From: CAWJMN01 sp963844055
GTDB lineage: Bacteria; Planctomycetota; Planctomycetia; Pirellulales; Pirellulaceae
DNA length: 64,000 nucleotides
Direction of reading: 5' to 3'
Assembly (NCBI GenBank): GCA_963844055.1
Contig: CAWJMN010000001.1
Span: 3,596,001 to 3,660,000, forward strand
Part shown: positions 59,191 to 64,000 of the stretch, piece after piece
How the letters are laid out: every line of letters begins with the position of its first letter
How positions within the stretch are numbered: the stretch's first letter is position 1
Made by a program: the position numbers and the translations under genes
Notes under the pieces: generated by a model
Told to the model about the DNA's origin: nothing
The model's input: only the letters and a program-made list of their open reading frames with translations
Database searches by the model: none

Positions 59191-59350
59191 CAATACCGCC
59201 ATATTAAAATTGGCTTGCGAAGGTCGAAACTAAGCCCGAAAGCTTAACTACCAAAGGCACCTTGAGCCAAAGCTCACCTCTGATACCGCCCCGCTTTTGA
59301 CGAGGACGACCACACAAGGCCAGGTCTGTCAAACCAGTCCAGCGAATCGA

Positions 59351-59800
59351 CTAGTAACGACCGCCACGGCCGCCATCGCGTCCACCGTCACGTCCGCCGC
59401 CACCGCCGTATCCACCACCGCCACCGCCGTAACCGCCGCCACCACCACCGTAGCCACCGCCGCCACCATAACCGCCGCCGCGACCACCACGACCACCGCC
59501 GCCGCCACCACCGCCGTATCCGCCGCCACCACCACCACCACCGGTGCGAGGAGCACGCTCACGTGCTTCGTTCACCACAAGTGGGCGACCATTGAGCGCG
59601 TTGCCGTTGAGGGCATTGATCGCTGGTTCGCAATCAGCGTCATTTACCATTTGAACGAATCCAAAGCCGCGCGAACGGCCCGTTTCGCGATCCATGATAA
59701 CTTCGGCTGCGGCAACTTCACCGTACTCTTTGAACAACGCTTCCAAATCCGAGGAAGAGTACGACCAGGGCAGATTGCCCACATAAATCCGCTTCACCAT
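59351..59800 (-). CDS. Glycine-rich RRM RNA-binding protein 2
   Basis: This 149-residue protein has RNP2 RIYVGNLPW and RNP1 RGFGFVQM in one RRM, then an NNN … NGRPLVVNEARERAP end and an extraordinarily long tail of GGGGYGG repeats (residues 88-145). It is a paralogue of the protein at 46974-47309 with a longer tail. Such tails promote phase separation or RNA chaperoning. Repeat length may vary between strains and could mis-assemble. Confidence 0.9.
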   Translation of the reverse strand: MVKRIYVGNLPWSYSSSDLEALFKEYGEVAAAEVIMDRETGRSRGFGFVQMVNDADCEPAINALNGNALNGRPLVVNEARERAPRTGGGGGGGGYGGGGGGGGRGGRGGGYGGGGGYGGGGGGYGGGGGGYGGGGGRDGGRDGGRGGRY

Positions 59801-60265
59801 TCTGACAGATCCTTAGAACTAAATCCGATACACCGAAACAAACCTTGTTGCCCTACGCGTAGCGTTCCAGCGAGAGGCGAGTGCGTGTGTTTCCTCAGAG
59901 AAAAACCTGTCGTTTGTGCGAATGGAGCAGAACCAGACACCAACACCCAGGAAGCGAAACTGAAGCGAACATTGTCCACGAAACTCAATCCATGCCACTG
60001 ACCTGCTGGAAAGCGGGCATCGCAGCGACTCCGAAATATACCCGTTCACCTAGGCACGCGAAAGAGTAAATAAAAAAAGAAATTGTTTCCTAAAAGTGCC
60101 GTTTCTTACGGTGATTCCTGGACAAAACGGCCGGAACCTCAACCCCAATCCACCTGCCAAAACGCCATTTTCTAGGGAACTTGGACACTTGGTTTTGAAC
60201 GCAAATCCCGTGGAAAAATACCCCCTAAACCAACGTTGCGGCAAGAGGCACGCAACTGGCATGCC
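59801..60265. other. 465-base intergenic region
   Basis: This region lies between the leftward RRM gene and the leftward lipoprotein gene. It should contain the RRM promoter and leader, with AAGGAT before the RRM start, and the lipoprotein's 3' end. I see no gene, structure or repeat I can support. Confidence 0.45.
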
Positions 60266-60724
60266 CTACATGGATTTTAGGATCAACTTCACCGGCTCCA
60301 TCCCTTTTCTTACGGGATGGGAGAGGCCGGAGGATTTGGGATTGGAGTAGCCCTGTGGCACCAGCCATTCCTCTTTATATCCCTGGGCACTGACGGTTCC
60401 AGAAACGCCGCCAGCCTCCGTACCAATTCCGGAGACCTTTACTGCCGTTACCGTCACGGTGTAATCACCAGGCATTGCGCCGTCTTTGCCATTGGTCTTT
60501 AGGGTGAACTTGCCGGCCGCATCGGTTTTGCCCGTGGCTGGTAACAAGTTTTCGCCAGCTGGAACAAACATGACAGCGGCATCTTCAACGGTGCGGCCAT
60601 CCAGCGTCACAACGCCGGTAACAGGCACTAAGGTGACGCCTGAGCCACACCCCGCCATGATTAAGCCAACCACGACAACAGACAATACGCGAAACCAACC
60701 CACAGACGATTGCAACGTAGGCAT
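60266..60724 (-). CDS. Small lipoprotein with transthyretin-like domain
   Basis: This 152-residue protein has a signal peptide ending in the lipobox LIMAGC, then VTGVVTLDGRTVEDAAVMF and ATGKTDAAGKFTLKT, a transthyretin/carboxypeptidase-regulatory-like beta sandwich, and GDYTVTVTAVKV. Planctomycetes carry dozens of such lipoproteins next to DUF1559 genes, as here. The function is unknown. Confidence 0.8.
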   Translation of the reverse strand: MPTLQSSVGWFRVLSVVVVGLIMAGCGSGVTLVPVTGVVTLDGRTVEDAAVMFVPAGENLLPATGKTDAAGKFTLKTNGKDGAMPGDYTVTVTAVKVSGIGTEAGGVSGTVSAQGYKEEWLVPQGYSNPKSSGLSHPVRKGMEPVKLILKSM

Positions 60725-60802
60725 AAGACAATCAACAAAAAGAGATGATAGGCGGACTCAACACGCTCAAAACTTGAGCCTTGTCCGAAAGTGGCGACAC
60801 CA

Positions 60803-61708
60803 CTAAGGAATGGCTGCTCGCATGCCATCGAACGCACCGCCTAAATACTGATAGGTCTGGTGATCAATGTTCTGCGGAAAGAAGTGAACCGAGGCATCAC
60901 CCATCAGAAACTGGCAACCATTGGGATGACGCGACCGAAAACCAAGTTCCGTCGACCAGTTGCAAGGCTGATTGCACGGATCGCCAATCCCGATTGGATT
61001 GCAGGTGTCGAAGTTGATCGGAATGATCGTTGATGCAAGCCCTTGCGAGTTATTTGAACGAGCCCAACCTTGTTGAACGTGGACAGAGCAGTTGGTACGG
61101 ACTTCGCCAAAAAAGATTGTGTTCGATAGGCCGTCAATGCAGCGGGACATGCTGTAGCACTCAGACAGGCGCGTGAACATGCCGGCATTTTGCTCATAAG
61201 GAACGAGCGCAAAAGCATTCCAACCGTTGGTACAAGAGCAAGAAGGATTTGAAGCTAGCCCCGCCGGACCACGACTTGCAGAGTAATTGCTAAGTCCAAC
61301 TCCGTTCAGCAAACCACTGTTGGAATCCGACGGACAAACAAACACAGGAATGACACGCGAGTAAAGCGGCAAACCATCGGGCAATACTTGGTTGTCGACA
61401 GTCTGCTTGAAGTCAATCTGATCGAACAGTGGCTTTTGATCCAAGAATGGAAGCAAATGCACCATGATCGAGCCTTTGAAATCATTGCCACCACCAACCC
61501 AGAATGAACCGGGTGGCAAGATTCGCAGCGTGTCATGGTATAGATGAACCGCTAACCCAATCTGACGCATGTTGTTGGCACATTGAATCCGTCGGGCAGA
61601 TTCACGGGCGGTCTGAACGGCCGGTAACAGCAGCGCGACCAGAATGCCAATAATGGCAATTACTACCAACAGCTCTACCAGCGTAAACCCCAAGCGTTTG
61701 CGGGCCAT
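60803..61708 (-). CDS. DUF1559 protein with prepilin-type N-terminus
   Basis: This protein of about 301 residues starts at ATG 61708. RLGFTLVELLVVIAIIGILV is a type IV prepilin-like signal (Gly/Phe cleavage site) and ESARRIQCANNMRQIGLAVH introduces the planctomycete-specific DUF1559 domain. Its members are secreted, often in tens of copies, and may form pseudopilus-like structures. It is paired with the upstream transthyretin-like lipoprotein gene family as usual. Confidence 0.9.
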   Translation of the reverse strand: MARKRLGFTLVELLVVIAIIGILVALLLPAVQTARESARRIQCANNMRQIGLAVHLYHDTLRILPPGSFWVGGGNDFKGSIMVHLLPFLDQKPLFDQIDFKQTVDNQVLPDGLPLYSRVIPVFVCPSDSNSGLLNGVGLSNYSASRGPAGLASNPSCSCTNGWNAFALVPYEQNAGMFTRLSECYSMSRCIDGLSNTIFFGEVRTNCSVHVQQGWARSNNSQGLASTIIPINFDTCNPIGIGDPCNQPCNWSTELGFRSRHPNGCQFLMGDASVHFFPQNIDHQTYQYLGGAFDGMRAAIP

Positions 61709-61871
61709 TGGTAGGCCTCCCAACTAAAAAAACGATCCTCAATCTGTTCCTACCCCCACCCTAACAGATTAAACCTACCTATGGATTAACCCAATGACAA
61801 GTTTTTTGCGGGCAGATATTTCAACTTACTCCACACCACGCGGCTATACCCCGCATTACTAGACCGCTATA

Positions 61872-61893
61872 CGCCCCCACACGGGCGGGGGCG
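61872..61893. terminator. GC-rich hairpin between convergent-side genes
   Basis: CGCCCCC and GGGGGCG form a 7-base stem with an 8-base loop, lying in 61709-61916 between the DUF1559 gene and the 61917 gene. Neither strand shows a T-run, so termination would be weak or rho-dependent. Confidence 0.4.
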
Positions 61894-61916
61894 GCTTATT
61901 AAAGCACGGCCTCCGG

Positions 61917-63386
61917 CTATTCAGGAATGTAGTTCAGGGTGTAGTAGGCCTGTGAATGGAGCAGCGGCAACCCCTCGGCCGATCGAACACCAGCCGAGTG
62001 TAACTCGTGCACATGCCCTTCCATCAGCTTATCTACATACAGACGTGCACTCTTGCCGTCGGCAGCCACCTCAACCTTGGTAATCTTGGGCGTGGTGGCA
62101 TCCACTTCCGGACTTCCGTAGTCGCCTTGGTAGATGTAGCAGTAGGTGCTCATCTTGTAGGATGCGACGTCGCCAGCCGTCTTCGGATCAACCGGATGGG
62201 TAAAGGTCAGTTCAAACCCATCAGACTTCGCATGCATTTCGTGAATCTCAAAAGGAACCTTGCCTGTCCAAGTCAGCCGGTCCAGAGAATGGGGCTGTGG
62301 ACCACGTGAGCCCCAACCACGATTGGTACCTCCGACAAAGACCGTTCCATCGTCGGCCATCAGAACTGATAGCGCACCGGATGAAAAACCTTGGCGGAAC
62401 GGAAAGCAGGCCCCTTGGTAGTGGCCGCGCACTTGTTCCAACGAGACACGCATTAGCGTGCTATGCGACTGGTCCGTAACAAACAACTGATCCTTAAACA
62501 CGCCGAACTTTCCATTGGACGTGTCGCACAAGATACCCGCGGCCGATTGCCCCATCTTGTTGTAGGGGAAGTAAACGGCAGGTGGCTCTAGCTGTGGAAT
62601 CTTCTTGGCCTCGACCATCATACGGCTTTTGTTCTGTGGCTCTTTAGGCTTGTCGCCAATCGCACCACCTGCGACGTCAAACCACTTAAAGCCACCAGGA
62701 TGGCCTTGAAAGCTGCCAGGCTTCAAATGCTTGAGGCTACATGCACCGTTCCAAGGCCCTTGGTTATCGGTATAGAACATGTCACCCTTGGCGTTCATCC
62801 CAATTCCACCGGGCGAGCGAATTCCGCTGCAGGTAGGAATGACCTTTCCTTCGGGAGTGATTCGCAAACACCAGCCGCGATACTTGCTTTCGCTGCTGAA
62901 GGAACCGGTCAGACAGAGGACGACCCAAATGTTCCCGTCTTTGTCGAACTTGGAACCAAAGGCGTATTCATGGTAGTCGCCGTTGATATCCCAACCATCG
63001 CTTACCGTTTCAAACAAGTCAGCGGTACCGTTGCCATCTTCATCTTTTAGGCGTGTTAACTCACAACGCTGTGTGGCATAGAGCCAACCATCCTTGTAGG
63101 CAATACCAAGCACCTCGTGCAAACCGCCGGCATATTGCTTGAAGTCTGGCTCTTCAGCCACAGACTTATCCATCGCATTATTAAGCAAGAAGATATCGCC
63201 GCGGCGAGTCGAAATCGCAAGCTTATTCCCGGGAAGCATCTCTAGGCCGCCAGCTTCCAGACTGATGAAGTCCGGAACGGGAATCGAGACCAACGGGTAA
63301 TAATCTTCCTCCTTGGGATCAGCCGCCACAACGAGTGAAGCTGCCATCAGCGTCAGCAGCAAGGCCCAGCAATTCATACGATTCAT
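61917..63386 (-). CDS. Secreted beta-propeller (sorbosone dehydrogenase-like) protein
   Basis: This 489-residue protein has a signal peptide (WALLLTLMAASLVVAA) and blocks typical of the planctomycete glucose/sorbosone dehydrogenase-like family: GNKLAISTRRGDIFLLNN, then ITPEGKVIPTCSGIRSPGG and VGGTNRGWGSRG. A C-terminal Ig-like domain follows. The neighbour downstream in the transcript's 5' direction, the DUF6797-like gene, is its usual partner in PVC bacteria. No bound cofactor can be shown. Confidence 0.75.
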   Translation of the reverse strand: MNRMNCWALLLTLMAASLVVAADPKEEDYYPLVSIPVPDFISLEAGGLEMLPGNKLAISTRRGDIFLLNNAMDKSVAEEPDFKQYAGGLHEVLGIAYKDGWLYATQRCELTRLKDEDGNGTADLFETVSDGWDINGDYHEYAFGSKFDKDGNIWVVLCLTGSFSSESKYRGWCLRITPEGKVIPTCSGIRSPGGIGMNAKGDMFYTDNQGPWNGACSLKHLKPGSFQGHPGGFKWFDVAGGAIGDKPKEPQNKSRMMVEAKKIPQLEPPAVYFPYNKMGQSAAGILCDTSNGKFGVFKDQLFVTDQSHSTLMRVSLEQVRGHYQGACFPFRQGFSSGALSVLMADDGTVFVGGTNRGWGSRGPQPHSLDRLTWTGKVPFEIHEMHAKSDGFELTFTHPVDPKTAGDVASYKMSTYCYIYQGDYGSPEVDATTPKITKVEVAADGKSARLYVDKLMEGHVHELHSAGVRSAEGLPLLHSQAYYTLNYIPE

Positions 63387-63479
63387 AGGAGAACTCCACG
63401 TCTATTTTTGTTTGGTTGTATGCGAACTACAAAAGTGAAACTAACAATACGAATCGAGGCCATCATCGCACGCGATGAA

Positions 63480-64000
63480 CTACCAGTCGTATTCCAGATC
63501 CACCTGCGATTTTCCGCCTTCAAACTGAATAGGAATTCGCAACTGCTTCCCTCCCTGATCGACAATTTCAGGCTTTGCCTTTGAAACCACCTTCAGGGTC
63601 CACTTGTTATCGATCAGGAAATTTCCATTTCCCTTGTCTTCGATCGAGTTTGCCTTGATCGGCCGGAAGTAACAGACCTCTCCCGATGCAGGCTTCACTT
63701 CGGTGAACTTGAGTGTTCGCCCCATGGTGAAGATCACGCCGTCCCCCTTAGGGCTGCAGTAGTCTTCCACTGAGATCCCTTCAAGCGAGTACATAAACTG
63801 CGGCTTGCGGGCCTGCAACAGTCGATACCCCTTGAAGTGATAGCCAAGTTCACGGGCGTTACCTGTTGGCCAATCCGCACCGGCGGTCTTCAACAAAGCC
63901 AGTTCTGGATCAGCAGGCAGCTTCAGCACGTTTTCACCCAGTGGTGGCTCAAAGCCAACACCGCGCCCGGTCCAGTGACGCGACGCATCGATGAAACTGC
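63480..64000 (-). CDS. DUF6797-like protein, C-terminal part
   Basis: The leftward frame is open from the window edge (5' end missing) to a stop at 63480. It reads SFIDASRHWTGRGVGFEPPL, GKLPADPE, WPTGNARELGYHFKGYRL and RTLKFTEVKPA, which are the pattern of DUF6797 proteins that accompany sorbosone-dehydrogenase-like genes in planctomycetes. Only about 173 residues are visible and the start is outside the window. Confidence 0.65.
   Translation of the reverse strand, partial: SFIDASRHWTGRGVGFEPPLGENVLKLPADPELALLKTAGADWPTGNARELGYHFKGYRLLQARKPQFMYSLEGISVEDYCSPKGDGVIFTMGRTLKFTEVKPASGEVCYFRPIKANSIEDKGNGNFLIDNKWTLKVVSKAKPEIVDQGGKQLRIPIQFEGGKSQVDLEYDW

Noticed and set aside
59297..60001. Plus-strand Thr/Ala-rich frame opposite RRM gene 2
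   Set aside because: It is the complement of glycine codons in the RRM tail and has no independent support.

Overview
The window reads as chromosomal DNA from a planctomycete, most likely Pirellulaceae-like. Its second half carries families largely confined to that phylum: a DUF1501 protein beside a planctomycete cytochrome / DUF1549 / DUF1553 protein, a DUF1559 prepilin-like protein, a TPR plus PQQ-repeat protein of about 1,600 residues, small transthyretin-like lipoproteins and a DUF6797-like protein. No tRNA, rRNA or CRISPR array was recognised.

Positions 1-22.3 kb look like an integrated accessory element whose right end is a tyrosine recombinase (21292-22257). Its left end lies outside the window. 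Leftward genes at 1-3055 encode a ParB/Srx-fold protein, a PAPS-reductase-like PP-loop protein, a Lys/Ala-rich basic protein, an ASCH-domain protein and a DUF2958 protein. Rightward small genes follow (3485-5654), including an excisionase-like HTH protein. Next is a single-polypeptide type ISP restriction-modification gene (10659-5677), translationally coupled to a winged-helix regulator with a palindrome in front of it. A 1.05 kb gene-free block (11670-12725) holds about eleven copies of ATGGGACA/TGTCCCAT and low-complexity AT/GA tracts. Beyond it are a Y-family DNA polymerase with a small partner gene, a HigB/HigA-like toxin-antitoxin pair, and a tightly packed cassette of a methyltransferase, a radical-SAM-like protein and four glycosyltransferases (16.5-21.2 kb).

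Positions 22.6-31.3 kb form an unusual transition. A complete yjbQ gene (24801-25223) is followed by three degenerate copies of its 3' part (26002-26301, 26960-27088, 29001-29043). Each copy is followed by a different small gene. Two near-identical reverse-strand HTH-like ORFs lie between them, each next to the same yjbQ breakpoint sequence. Several of the small genes resemble families seen as immunity or stray cassette genes (EF-Tu-like domain, DUF6314-like, zinc-ribbon). This yjbQ-anchored cassette array is the most novel structure here.

Positions 31.3-64 kb are mostly core genome: yidD-rnpA-small membrane protein-dnaJ-like (leftward, with two DnaA-box-like sites past yidD), a CehA/McbA-like protein, an OleB-like hydrolase, a CitG-like synthase, a 6-pyruvoyltetrahydropterin synthase-like enzyme, a YdjM-like membrane hydrolase, dtd, pdxA, a histidine phosphatase, two glycine-rich RRM proteins, an HU-family protein and a nucleotidyltransferase-HD protein. 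A leftward cluster of desaturase, UbiA prenyltransferase, TIM-barrel and alkaline-phosphatase-like genes resembles part of the ebo cluster.

At least fourteen single-base frame breaks interrupt otherwise well-preserved proteins, seven of them inside 1 kb of the restriction gene. Several fall at short homopolymers and protein similarity resumes immediately in another frame, so sequencing or assembly indels are the simplest explanation. Real inactivation cannot be excluded.
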